Assembly: GCA_963724645.1 (NCBI GenBank)
Contig: CAVRVJ010000003.1
Span: forward strand, 1,673,412-1,737,411
Direction of reading: 5' to 3'
From: CAVXSP01 sp963724645
GTDB lineage: Bacteria > Acidobacteriota > Vicinamibacteria > Vicinamibacterales > SCN-69-37
Length of the DNA stretch: 64,000 nucleotides
The translations under genes were made by a program, and so were the position numbers. Numbering within the stretch: position 1 is the stretch's first letter; each line of letters begins with the position of its first letter. A model generated the notes under the pieces. That model saw nothing but the letters and a program-made list of their open reading frames with translations. It did not search any database and was not told the origin of the DNA. This document shows, in pieces, positions 16,937-27,554 of this stretch.

Positions 16937-17128
16937 ATGGTCAAGTTCCTGCTCTGGTGCATCCTGCTGGTGCTCTGCTGGCCGGTGGCGTTATTGGCGC
17001 TTGTGCTGTACCCGGCGGTCTGGCTGATCCTCCTGCCGTTCAGACTCATCGGCCTCGCCGTGACAGGGGTGCTGGAGCTCCTCTGGGCCGCGGTCACTTT
17101 GCCCGCACGCATGCTCCGGCACGTGTGA
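16937..17128 (+). CDS. small membrane protein (63 aa)
   Basis: Almost wholly hydrophobic: two membrane helices (LLWCILLVLCWPVALLALVLY and ILLPFRLIGLAVTGVLELLW) ending with a basic tail. No family recognised. The length and start are plausible but there is no independent support. Confidence 0.45.
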   Translation: MVKFLLWCILLVLCWPVALLALVLYPAVWLILLPFRLIGLAVTGVLELLWAAVTLPARMLRHV

Positions 17129-17225
17129 CTTTGCCCGCCTCGGTCGGCTCCATGAGCGATCTCAGCGGTCGCTGAGCGTTCGGGTCCCCGTCGGCCCGAC
17201 TTGCCCATGGACACCCTCGGACTAT

Positions 17226-17250
17226 AAAATGGACTAGTTCGGTCGGATAT
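17226..17250. promoter_or_regulatory. IscR type 1-like operator of the suf operon
   Basis: This 25-base site (core GGACTAGTTCGGTC flanked by AAAAT and GGATAT) matches the IscR type 1 consensus at about 20 of 25 positions, including both half sites. It lies about 100 bases upstream of the Rrf2 gene, as expected for an autoregulated Fe-S assembly operon. Confidence 0.65.
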
Positions 17251-17279
17251 CGAGGTTGAGCTCGATAGAACTGGCTTGT

Positions 17280-17345
17280 GCGAGGGCGCCGGGGCGGAGC
17301 CGGGACTGAGAGCCCCCCGAGAGCGAGGGCGCGAGGGGTCTCCGG
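17280..17345. repeat. GC-rich hairpin spacer related to the 12.2 kb repeat
   Basis: GAGCCGGGACTGAGAGCC, CCGAGAGCGAGGGCGCGAGG and GTCTCCGGAG recall the tandem unit at 12.2 kb. It ends 7 bases before the Rrf2 start codon and thus occupies its ribosome-binding region. Confidence 0.35.
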
Positions 17346-17352
17346 AGTAGTT

Positions 17353-17808
17353 ATGCTGAGGCTGTCAAAGAAGGCCGATTACGCATTGCTGGCGATGCGC
17401 CACCTCGCGGCGCGTACCGATAGGGAAGCGGTCTCCGCTCGTGAACTGGCGGAGGCCTATGACATCCCTCCCGAGCTTCTCGCCAAGGTCCTTCAGAAGC
17501 TGGTGAGGGCCCGGCTGCTCGAGTCACACCAGGGGATTCGCGGCGGGTACGGGCTGGCTCGACCGGCCGGCGCCGTCTCGGTGGTGGAGGTGATCCAGGC
17601 GATCGACGGTCCGTTGACCGTGACCGCATGTTCTGAGGAAGACCACAGCTGCGATCAGTACGCCAAGTGCGGCATACGCGATCCTCTCTGGCGCATCAAG
17701 GACCGGATTGTGTCGGCGCTGGCCGCCACGTCCGTAGCGGAACTGGCGGCGGATCTTTCGCAGCCTCGGAGTGGGGACTCGATGCCGATGGCGGTGGTGA
17801 GGAAATAG
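17353..17808 (+). CDS. Rrf2 family Fe-S cluster regulator (IscR/SufR-like)
   Basis: 151 residues. Winged helix (KKADYALLAMRHLA, DIPPELLAKVLQKLVRARLL, GIRGGYGLARP) and a cluster-binding loop with three Cys spaced C-x6-C-x5-C (CSEEDHSCDQYAKC). This is the first gene of the suf cluster and probably senses its [2Fe-2S] state. An IscR-like box lies upstream. Confidence 0.9.
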   Translation: MLRLSKKADYALLAMRHLAARTDREAVSARELAEAYDIPPELLAKVLQKLVRARLLESHQGIRGGYGLARPAGAVSVVEVIQAIDGPLTVTACSEEDHSCDQYAKCGIRDPLWRIKDRIVSALAATSVAELAADLSQPRSGDSMPMAVVRK

Positions 17809-17886
17809 GCACTCGGCATTGGGCACCAGGCACTAGAGACTCGGGCTCTCCGTCTAGTGCCTAGTGCCGAGTGCCCAGTGCCTGGC
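17808..17886. repeat. palindromic intergenic element, GGCACT family
   Basis: GGCACTCGGCATTGGGCACC and GGCACTAGA on the left pair with TCTAGTGCCTAGTGCCGAG and TGCCCAGTGCC on the right around a short loop. It fills the gap between the Rrf2 stop and the iscA start. A fragment of the same family lies at about 8445-8467. Confidence 0.75.
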
Positions 17887-17899
17887 AAACGTAAGAATC

Positions 17900-18226
17900 A
17901 TGATTACTGTCACTGAGAACGCGGCGAATCAGATTCGAAATCTGCTGGCGAAACAGCAGATACCCGGCGGCGGCTTGCGGCTCGGCGTCAAGGCGGGAGG
18001 CTGCTCGGGATTCGAGTACATGTTTGCGTGGGAAACGGCGCCGCGGGACGGCGATTTGGTGTTCGACGGCCCCACCGGCGTGCGCGTCTGGATCGATTCG
18101 CGCAGTCACCGCGTGCTCGACGGCACGACGCTTGATTACGACACGACGCTGCTGAGTCGAGGTTTTGTGTTCCGCAATCCGCAGGCCAAGAGCACGTGCG
18201 GGTGCGGGACGTCTTTTAGTGTGTAG
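17900..18226 (+). CDS. A-type Fe-S carrier protein (IscA/SufA/ErpA)
   Basis: 108 residues. Carries Fe-S clusters from the SUF scaffold to client proteins. The three cluster Cys are Cys35 (KAGGCSGFEY) and Cys100/Cys102 (TCGCG near the C-terminus). The ATG at 17900 is preferred over an upstream in-frame start that reads through the palindromic element. Confidence 0.9.
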   Translation: MITVTENAANQIRNLLAKQQIPGGGLRLGVKAGGCSGFEYMFAWETAPRDGDLVFDGPTGVRVWIDSRSHRVLDGTTLDYDTTLLSRGFVFRNPQAKSTCGCGTSFSV

Positions 18227-18315
18227 GCCCAAGGCCCAAGGCGCAAGGCCCAAGTGAAGACAGACTGCTTGGCCTCCGTTCTTCTTGGGCCCTGGGGCCT
18301 AGGGCCTGGGGCCTG
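18225..18315. repeat. palindromic intergenic element, GGCCC family
   Basis: Left arm AGGCCCAAGGCCCAAGGCGC, right arm CTTGGGCCCTGGGGCCTAGG, with about 28 bases between. It fills the iscA-sufB gap. Similar elements lie at 21953, 26869, 44796 and 48038. Confidence 0.85.
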
Positions 18316-18332
18316 ACGAACGATAGAGACTT

Positions 18333-19775
<1,443 letters not shown>

Positions 19776-19784
19776 GTGGACAGC

Positions 19785-19895
19785 TGGCGTGGGGGTGGGG
19801 CCCCACGCAACTGGAAAAACGAGGGCGAGCGTCGCGAGCCCCGAAGCGAGCATCGCGCGTGAGGGCAGGACCTCAGGCGCACACTTAAGGAAGCT
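19785..19895. repeat. hairpin-rich sufB-sufC spacer
   Basis: GTGGGGGTGGGGCCCCACG forms a hairpin, followed by GAGCGTCGCGAGCCCC/GAAGCGAGCATCGCGCG. It resembles the 12.2 kb tandem unit. It ends just before the sufC ribosome site. Confidence 0.45.
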
Positions 19896-19898
19896 GAC

Positions 19899-20659
<761 letters not shown>

Positions 20660-20663
<4 letters not shown>

Positions 20664-21955
20664 GCCAGGTCGCTGAGCGGCACGAGACACTGACCGGCGC
20701 GTTCGAGGCATTCCGGCGGGAGCGCGCGTTCGGACCGGACTGGCTGGCGCGAACGCGCGAGACGTTCTTCGATCGCTTCCTCGAGCGCGGCTTCCCGACC
20801 ACGCGCGAAGAGGAATGGCGTTTCACGAACGTGGCGCCGATCGCCGAATTGAAATTTGCGAGACCTGCCCAGGCCTCACCGGATCGCCGCGCCATCGCGC
20901 CGTATTACTTCGAGCAGATTCCCACGATCGTGGCCGTCAACGGACGGATTTCGAAGGCGCTTTCGACGCTGGACGCCCTGCCGTCCGGTATCGACGTCGA
21001 GACGATCGACGACGCAGACGCGGGGACGCTCGCCGCTCGCCAGCGCGCCGGGACCGCGACGCCGGGCACGTTTGTCGATCTGAACGGCGCGTTCTTCGAG
21101 GACCTGGCGAGCGTCATCATCGCGCCGGGAACCGTCGTGGCGGCGCCGCTGCATGTCCTGTCGGTCGTGGTGCCGGGCCCGGGGACAAGTCTCGTGGCGC
21201 CGCGGCTCGCCATCCATGCCGGCGAAGCCTCGCAGGTCACCGTGATCGAGAGCTATGCGACGGTGGGAGAGGGAACAGCGCTGGTCACCGCGGTCACCGA
21301 CATCATCCTCGACGCAGGCGCAGTCGTGGATCACGTCAAGATCCAGCGCGAATCGGCCGCTGTCTTTCATCTGGCGAGCACGTTCATCACGCTCGGCCGC
21401 GCGAGCACGTTTACGTCGCGGGCGATGACCTTCGGCGGCCGCATCTCGCGCAATGACATTGTCGCGGTGCTCGACGGCGAAGGCGCGGAATGCACGCTGA
21501 ACGGCTTGTATCTGGCGGACGGCGACGCCGTCGTGGACACGCACACGATCATCGACCACGCGAAGGCCCATTGCCCGAGCCATGAAGTGTACAAGGGCAT
21601 TCTCGGCGGGCGTGCGAAGGCCGTGTTCAACGGCAAGATCATCGTGCGGCCCGACGCGCAGAAGACAGACGCCAAGCAGACGAACAAGGCGCTGCTCCTG
21701 ACCGACGAGGCGCAGATCAACACCAAGCCGCAGCTCGAGATCTTTGCCGACGACGTGAAGTGCACGCACGGCGCGGCCATCGGTCAGCTCGATGACGACG
21801 CGATGTTCTATCTGCGGGCGCGCGGGATCGCGGAACTCGATGCGCGCAGCCTGTTGATCCACGCGTTCGCCGGCCAGGTGATCGACGGCATCAAAGTGGA
21901 CGCGGTGCGGGAGCGGGTGCAGCAGGTGATGGAAGAGAAATTGAAGCTTTCGTAG
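20660..21955 (+). CDS. sufD: Fe-S assembly protein SufD
   Basis: 431 residues. A helical N-terminal domain (EEEWRFTNVAPI) and a beta-helix SufBD core (GAECTLNGLYLADGDAVVDTHT, YKGILGGRAKAVFNGKIIVRPDAQKTDAKQTN, ADDVKCTHGAAIG), ending in a C-terminal helix. ATGA overlap with sufC shows one operon. Confidence 0.95.
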
Positions 21956-22041
21956 GCCCCAGGCCCCAGGCCCCAGGCCCCAGTGGAAGCCGACGCAATC
22001 GGTTTTCCTGGGCCTTGGGCCAAGGGCCTCGGGCCTGGGCG
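21953..22041. repeat. palindromic intergenic element, GGCCC family
   Basis: Three to four GGCCCCA units (left) face CCTGGGCCTTGGGCCAAGGG and CTCGGGCCTGGG (right). It fills the sufD-sufS gap and ends 7 bases before the sufS ATG, so it could fold in the leader. Confidence 0.85.
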
Positions 22042-22047
22042 TTTCTT

Positions 22048-23289
22048 ATGAAGTTCCCAGCGCCAGTCGCCACTTTCGACGTCCAGAAGGTCCGCGCCGA
22101 TTTTCCGGCGCTGCACCAGTCGGCCCACGGCCGGCCGCTGATCTACCTCGACAACGCGGCGACGACCCAGAAGCCGCGGGCGGTGATTGACGCGATCCGC
22201 CGCTATTACGAGGCGGACAACGCCAACGTCCACCGAGGTGTGCACCTGCTCAGCCAGCGGGCCACCGATGCGTATGAGGACGCGCGAGAGACAGTGCGCG
22301 CGTTCATCAATGCGGCGTCGACCCGCGAGATCGTGTACACCCGCAACGCCACGGAAAGCATCAACCTCGTGGCCCGCGCCTGGGGCGACGCCAATGTCCG
22401 GACCGGCGACGAGGTGCTCATCACGGCGATGGAGCACCACTCCAACATCGTGCCGTGGCAGCAATTGTGCGGACGGACCGGTGGGGTCCTGCGCGTGGCC
22501 CCGATGGACGATCGCGGCGAGCTGCTGATGGACGAATTCGAGCGGTTGCTTTCGCCACGGACGAAAATCGTGTCCGTCGTCCATCTCTCGAATGCACTGG
22601 GCACGGTGAATCCGGTGACGGAGATCGCGCGTCTGGCGCACCGGGCCGGCGCCCTGGTCCTCGTGGACGGATCGCAGGCCGCGTATCACATGCCCGTGGA
22701 CGTGGCGGCCATGGCCCCGGACTTCTACGTGTTCACCGGCCACAAGGTCTACGGGCCGACTGGCATCGGCGTCCTGTACGGGCGGGAGTCCGTGCTTCAG
22801 TCCACGCCGCCTTTCATGGGCGGCGGCGACATGATCAGCTCGGTCACCTTCGAGCGCAGCACCTGGAACGAGCTGCCGTACAAGTTCGAGGCCGGCACGC
22901 CCCATATCGCCGGAGCAGTCGGCCTGGGAGCCGCCATCGATTACATCCGCGAGATCGGGTTCGAGGCCATCGCGCCGCATGAAGAGGCGCTGCTGGAATA
23001 CGGGACGGCGCAGCTCCAGACCGTACCGGGGTTGCGGCTGATCGGTACCGCGCGGCAGAAGGCGAGCGTGCTGTCGTTCGTGATGGATGGCATCCACCCG
23101 CACGACATCGGCACGATCGTCGATCGCGAAGGGATCGCGATTCGGACCGGCCATCATTGCGCGCAGCCGGTAATGGACCGTCTGGGCGTCACCGCCACGG
23201 CTCGGGCCTCGCTGGCCATGTACAACACCAAAGAAGACATCGATGGGCTTGTCGCGGCTCTGGGTCGCGTGCGAGCGCTGCTGGGTTGA
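22048..23289 (+). CDS. sufS: cysteine desulfurase SufS
   Basis: 413 residues. PLP enzyme that supplies sulfur for cluster assembly. The PLP Lys is at about residue 233 (FTGHKVYGPTG) and the persulfide Cys at about 371 (RTGHHCAQPVM), close to the E. coli positions 226 and 364. Other group II motifs are YLDNAATTQKP and HHSNIVPWQ. The ATG at 22048 follows the palindromic element. Confidence 0.95.
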   Translation: MKFPAPVATFDVQKVRADFPALHQSAHGRPLIYLDNAATTQKPRAVIDAIRRYYEADNANVHRGVHLLSQRATDAYEDARETVRAFINAASTREIVYTRNATESINLVARAWGDANVRTGDEVLITAMEHHSNIVPWQQLCGRTGGVLRVAPMDDRGELLMDEFERLLSPRTKIVSVVHLSNALGTVNPVTEIARLAHRAGALVLVDGSQAAYHMPVDVAAMAPDFYVFTGHKVYGPTGIGVLYGRESVLQSTPPFMGGGDMISSVTFERSTWNELPYKFEAGTPHIAGAVGLGAAIDYIREIGFEAIAPHEEALLEYGTAQLQTVPGLRLIGTARQKASVLSFVMDGIHPHDIGTIVDREGIAIRTGHHCAQPVMDRLGVTATARASLAMYNTKEDIDGLVAALGRVRALLG

Positions 23290-23293
23290 TGAC

Positions 23294-23905
23294 GTGGGGA
23301 TCTTTTCGTTTTTGACGCGTCGGAAGGAAGAGGAAACGGCGACTCTGACGAAGGCTGGTCCGGCTGAGAGTGCGCCTCCGTCTTCGGCGGACCTTGGGCA
23401 CGAAGGCGCCGTCGCAGAGACTGGTATCAGCGCCGTTCCAGAAGATATGGAAACGAGCCACGGGGTTTCCGGGCAATCCGGCGAGTCGTCCAACACGCCG
23501 TTTCACGCGCCCGACGCCTGGAACGTCGACGCATTGACCGCGCCGAAACCGGAAGTGATCGGCGACCGGCCGGAGATCGGTCCGGTCGATCCCGTCGTGA
23601 CTGCCGAGCTCCAGCCGAAGATCGTCGAGGCGATGAAGACGGTGTACGACCCTGAAATCCCCGTCGACATCTACGAGCTTGGCCTGATTTATGGGATCGA
23701 CGCGGACACTGAACGGCGGGTCCTCGTGCGGATGACCTTGACGAGTCCGGCCTGCCCATCCGCTCAGCAGCTGCCGAGCGAAGTTCGCTATAAGGTGAAG
23801 GCGATTGCCGGCGTGAAAGACGCCTGGGTCGACATCGTCTGGGAACCGCCCTGGGACAAGGACCGGATGTCCGAAGCGGCGAAACTGCAACTGGGGTTTT
23901 TTTGA
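23294..23905 (+). CDS. sufT: SufT-like Fe-S maturation protein (DUF59/MIP18)
   Basis: 203 residues. The first about 95 residues are low complexity, Glu/Ser/Ala-rich and probably unstructured, beginning GIFSFLTRRKEEE. The C-terminal about 105 residues form a MIP18/DUF59 domain (VYDPEIPVDIYELGLIYGI, LTSPACPSAQQLP). The long N-terminal extension is not usual for SufT. GTG start 5 bases after sufS; the stop overlaps sufU. Confidence 0.85.
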   Translation: MGIFSFLTRRKEEETATLTKAGPAESAPPSSADLGHEGAVAETGISAVPEDMETSHGVSGQSGESSNTPFHAPDAWNVDALTAPKPEVIGDRPEIGPVDPVVTAELQPKIVEAMKTVYDPEIPVDIYELGLIYGIDADTERRVLVRMTLTSPACPSAQQLPSEVRYKVKAIAGVKDAWVDIVWEPPWDKDRMSEAAKLQLGFF

Positions 23906-24366
23906 TGCCGCCAATGTCCGACCTCACCGACCTCTATCAGGAGGTCATCCTCGACCACAATCGGCGTCCTCGAAATTTCGGGACGCTGACCGGCGCCACG
24001 CGCGTCGCCAACGGCAACAATCCTCTCTGCGGCGACCGCTTGAAGGTGTACCTGCGGCTCGATGGCGAGCACATCGCGGATATCTCGTTCGAGGGGTCGG
24101 GATGCGCGATTTCGAAGGCCTCAGCCTCGTTGATGACCGACGCGGTCAAGGGCCGATCGATTGTCGATGCCCTCGCGCTGTTCGATCGCTTTCATCAGGT
24201 CGTGACGACCCCGGTGGATGAGCCGATTGACGAGGCCTCAGTCGGAAAACTGGCGGCCCTGGCCGGCGTGCGCGAGTTTCCCGCCCGCGTGAAATGTGCA
24301 AGCCTGGCCTGGCATACGTTGAAGGCCGCCCTCGAAGGGGCGGACGAACCGGTCAAGACAGAATAG
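23905..24366 (+). CDS. sufU: SufU-type Fe-S scaffold or zinc-dependent sulfurtransferase
   Basis: 153 residues of the IscU/NifU N-terminal fold. The three conserved Cys are in NPLCGDRL (Cys42), GSGCAISKAS and RVKCASLAW. The insertion between the second and third Cys (VTTPVDEPIDEASVGKLAAL) is typical of SufU rather than IscU. TGATG overlap with sufT; last gene of the suf operon. Confidence 0.92.
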   Translation: MPPMSDLTDLYQEVILDHNRRPRNFGTLTGATRVANGNNPLCGDRLKVYLRLDGEHIADISFEGSGCAISKASASLMTDAVKGRSIVDALALFDRFHQVVTTPVDEPIDEASVGKLAALAGVREFPARVKCASLAWHTLKAALEGADEPVKTE

Positions 24367-24888
24367 CTATCGCGCCGGCCGGCGCATACGGCGAATCCGC
24401 GGCGCAGCTTCCGGATACCGCGCCTCGAGGTCCGGTCCTTCGGCGAGCTCGAAATCGGCGAACTCGAAGCCCGGCGCGACCGTGCACCCGACCAGGCAAT
24501 GCGACGCACCGGCCGCCAGTTCCGTGCCGAACCATACGCCGGCCGGGACAACGAGCTGCGGTCGCTCGCCGGCCTCGAGGCTCATGCCGAGGCGGGCGAC
24601 GTCCCACGTGCCGTTCGCGTGCAGGCGAAGGATGTCCAGCGGGCCGCCATCGTAAAGATGAAAGACTTCGTCGGATTTCAGCCGGTGAAGGCTGGTCGCC
24701 GGCTCGTCGCCGCAGATCAAGAAATAGATGGCGGTGGAGGCGGCTCGTTCCCCTCCATGCGCGGCGGACTGCACGCGTGCCGGCGCACGATACGTCTCGC
24801 TGTAGTAGCCGCGCTCGGGATGGGGGGTGAGCCCGAGGCGGCTGATGATCGTCTGCGCACGGGGCGGGATGACTCCGGGCACGAGCAA
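24367..24888 (-). CDS. cupin family protein (DUF985)
   Basis: 173 residues, single cupin barrel. It shows LGLTPHPERGYYSETYR at the start, the metal/ligand strand SDEVFHLYDGGPLDILRL and VVPAGVWFGTELAAGASHCLVGCTVAPGFEFADFEL. This is the Cupin_5/DUF985 family, of uncertain function. Convergent with sufU. Confidence 0.88.
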   Translation of the reverse strand: MLVPGVIPPRAQTIISRLGLTPHPERGYYSETYRAPARVQSAAHGGERAASTAIYFLICGDEPATSLHRLKSDEVFHLYDGGPLDILRLHANGTWDVARLGMSLEAGERPQLVVPAGVWFGTELAAGASHCLVGCTVAPGFEFADFELAEGPDLEARYPEAAPRIRRMRRPAR

Positions 24889-25014
24889 AGCATCTCACGA
24901 GTGCGGCACCCCCGAGTGCCGGTCACCTCGCCCATGCTGCGGCGAGGGCGGTCAGGCCCGATGTTCAAGTAGACTTACCATTCTGGGCTCCGCCCAGCTT
25001 CCAGGAGTGAGAGC

Positions 25015-25734
25015 ATGATCCATCGAACGCTGTTCAAGAGTTTGCTTTCTTTCGCCCTGGCGCTCGGCGCCGTGGCGATCGCCGCCGGGCAGACGGCCAG
25101 CAACCCGGCGCTGAAGAATCCGGCGGGCCTCAAAGAAGCGGCGCCGGCGAAATTCAACGTGAAGTTCGATACGAGCGCCGGGGTGTTCGTTGTCGAGGTT
25201 CAGCGGGCGTGGGCGCCGAACGGCGCTGACCGCTTCTATAACCTCGTGAAGAACGGCTACTACGACAATTGCCGGTTCTTCCGGGTCGTCGAAGGCTTCA
25301 TGGTGCAGTTCGGAATCAATGGCGATCCGGCGGTCAATGCCGTCTGGCAGTCGGCGCGTATTCCGCGCGACCCGGTGAAGGAAAGCAATCAACCGGGTTA
25401 TGTGACCTTCGCGATGGCCGGCGGCCCTTCGGGACCCGACACGCGAACGACGCAGGTGTTCATCAACTTCGGCGACAACAGTCGATCCCTTGACGGCCAG
25501 GGCTTCGCGCCGTTCGGCAAGGTGACATCAGGGATGGATGTCGTGAACAAGATCTACAGCGGGTACGGCGAAGGCGCACCAAGCGGGAAGGGACCGAACC
25601 AGAGTCAGATTCAGGCGCAGGGCAATGCCTACCTGACCAAGGACTTCCCGAAGTTGGACTACATCAAGAAGGCGACGATCGAGGAAGGGGCGGCGCAAGA
25701 AATAGGAAATGGGGATCAGAGGGTGAGAGTGTGA
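25015..25734 (+). CDS. secreted cyclophilin-type peptidyl-prolyl isomerase
   Basis: 239 residues. Signal peptide (LLSFALALGAVAIAAGQ) and one cyclophilin domain (about 45-190) with RFYNLVKNGYYDNCRFFRVV, GFMVQFGI, TTQVFINFGDN and FAPFGKVTSGMDVVNKI. The last nine or so residues run into the palindromic element that follows, so the C-terminus may have been extended by it. Confidence 0.9.
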   Translation: MIHRTLFKSLLSFALALGAVAIAAGQTASNPALKNPAGLKEAAPAKFNVKFDTSAGVFVVEVQRAWAPNGADRFYNLVKNGYYDNCRFFRVVEGFMVQFGINGDPAVNAVWQSARIPRDPVKESNQPGYVTFAMAGGPSGPDTRTTQVFINFGDNSRSLDGQGFAPFGKVTSGMDVVNKIYSGYGEGAPSGKGPNQSQIQAQGNAYLTKDFPKLDYIKKATIEEGAAQEIGNGDQRVRV

Positions 25735-25804
25735 CAGAGTGAAAGCGTGAGAGAAGAGCTTTTCTCTCACCCTTCCACCCTTTCACGCTTTTGCCCTTTG
25801 ATCC
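25713..25804. repeat. palindromic element, CACCCTTTCAC family
   Basis: The ends are GGATCA and TGATCC. The left arm GGGTGAGAGTGTGACAGAG and GAAAGCGTGAGAG pair with CTCTCACCCTTCCACCC and TTTCACGCTTTTGCCC. It spans the end of the cyclophilin gene and the gap to ilvC. It could terminate both convergent genes. Confidence 0.8.
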
Positions 25805-25813
25805 GTTTTCGGA

Positions 25814-26852
25814 TTATTTCGTTTCCGCCGGAGCGCCCTCGAGCCTGTCCACGTCGACCGGATCGAGAAACGGCATCATGTTGCGCAGCTTCTTGCCAAC
25901 CTCTTCGAGCAGTTGCTGACGTTCGCGGGCGCGGGTCTTGTTGAATTCCGGCCGGCCGGCGGCATGCTCGGCCATCCATGCGCGGGCGTACTCGCCGCTC
26001 TGAATCCGCTCGAGCATCTTCTTCATGTTTTTTCGAGTCTCGTCGGTGACGATTTGCGGTCCGCCCGTGTAGTCGCCGTGTTCGGCCGTGTCGCTGATTG
26101 AGTACCGCATGTAGCTGAGGCCGCCGCGGTAGATCAGATCCACGATCAGCTTGAGCTCGTGGAGGCACTCGAAGTAGGCGATCTCCGGTTGATAGCCGGC
26201 CGCGACCAGCGTCTCGAATCCGGCCTTGATGAGCGCACTCGTGCCGCCGCAGAGGACCGCCTGTTCGCCGAACAGATCCGTCTCGGTTTCCTCGGCAAAC
26301 GTCGTCTCGATGACGCCCGCGCGGGTCACGCCGATGCCCCACGCGTAGGAGAGCGCCGTCTCGCGGGCCTTGCCGGTGGCGTCCTGGTGCACGGCCAGCA
26401 GGGCCGGCGTGCCGCCGCCTTCGACGAACAGTTCGCGCACCCTATGGCCCGGCGACTTCGGCGCAATCATGGCCACGTCGATGTTGGCCGGCGGCGTGAT
26501 GAAGCCGAATCGGATGTTGAAGCCGTGCGCGAACATGAGCATGTTGCCGGCATCGAGGTTCGGCGCGATTTCGTCGCGGTACAGCGGCCCCTGAGCCGTG
26601 TCGGGGACGAGCACCATGATGATATCGGCCCATTTGGTGACGTCGCCGACCTCGCCGACCGCCAGACCCGCCGCCCGCGCCTTGTCGCGCGAACGGCTGG
26701 CTCCCGGCAGTCCCACGCGCACTGCGACACCGTTGTCCTGCAGGTTCAGCGCGTGCGCATGACCCTGGGATCCGTAGCCAAGGATCGCCAATCTTCTTGC
26801 CGCGGATAATGTCGGGGTTGGCGTCCTTGTCGTAATACATTTTTGCTGGCAT
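25814..26852 (-). CDS. ilvC: ketol-acid reductoisomerase, frame-shifted near its start
   Basis: About 345 residues. NADPH-dependent second step of valine/isoleucine synthesis. The start MPAKMYYDKDANPDIIRGKK lies in one frame and continues as LAILGYGSQGHAHALNLQD (Rossmann motif) in another; one extra base near 26792 explains it. Further on are ETDLFGEQAVLCGG, the catalytic acidic residues and EIAYFECLHELKLIVDLIYRGG. Last gene of the ilv operon. Confidence 0.93.
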
Positions 26853-26868
26853 GAAACTGCTCCCAAGA

Positions 26869-26967
26869 AGGCCCCAGGCCCCAGGCCCCAGAAAAACTGA
26901 GTCGTTAGCGGTAGCTGGTTTTCGGCGTGCTCTTGCTGGGGCCTTGGACCCTGGGCCTCAGGCCTAC
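26869..26967. repeat. palindromic intergenic element, GGCCC family
   Basis: AGGCCCCAGGCCCCAGGCCCC (left) faces CTGGGGCCTTGGACCCTGGG and CCTCAGGCCT (right). It fills the ilvN-ilvC gap. Confidence 0.85.
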
Positions 26968-26972
26968 TGTTG

Positions 26973-27525
26973 CTACACCGATCCACTGCTCACATCCGCC
27001 GCCTGGTGCGCGATCGAGTGTCCGTTGCGGCGGGCAGGGCGCTCGGCGGCGGCCCCGCGCACCATGGCAATGACGCCGGTGCGGACGATCTCGATGATGC
27101 CAAACGGTCGAAGCACTTCGACCAGGCTCTCGATCTTGTCCTCTGTCCCCGTCGTCTCGACCACCAGCGAATCGGCGCTCACGTCGACGACGCGCGCCCG
27201 GTAGACGTCCACGAGCTGCATCACGTGCGTGCGCGACTCGCCGGACACCGCAACTTTGATCATGGCCAGGTCGCGCTCGATCACCGCCTTGTGGGTGATG
27301 TTGTCCACTCGCCGGACGGGCACCAGCTTGTGGAGATGCGCCTCGAGCCGGCGCGCGCCATACTCGTCCGTGTCGACGCACCACAGTCATGCGCGAAATG
27401 TCGGCGGTCTCGGTGTGGCCGACGGTCAGCGACTCGATGTTGAAGGCCCGACGACGGAACAGCGATGCGACGCGGTTCAGCACGCCCGGCTTGTTGTCGA
27501 CGTAGACAGCAAAGGTATGAATCAT
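26973..27525 (-). CDS. ilvN: acetolactate synthase small subunit, frame-shifted
   Basis: About 183 residues. ACT-domain regulatory subunit: MIHTFAVYVDNKPGVLNRVASLFRRRAFNIESLTVG, then SRMTVV, then after an extra base at about 27378 the frame resumes with a segment leading to LVPVRRVDNITHKAVIERDLAMIKV and the second domain (VDVSADSLVVETTGTEDKIESLVEVL). Follows ilvB and precedes ilvC. Confidence 0.9.
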
Positions 27526-27554
27526 AAGGACTCTTTCGAGCGTCAGGCCCTTCG

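Noticed and set aside
26792..26792. Programmed frameshift in ilvC
   Set aside because: There is no slippery heptamer or following stimulatory structure, and the neighbouring genes show the same one-base errors.
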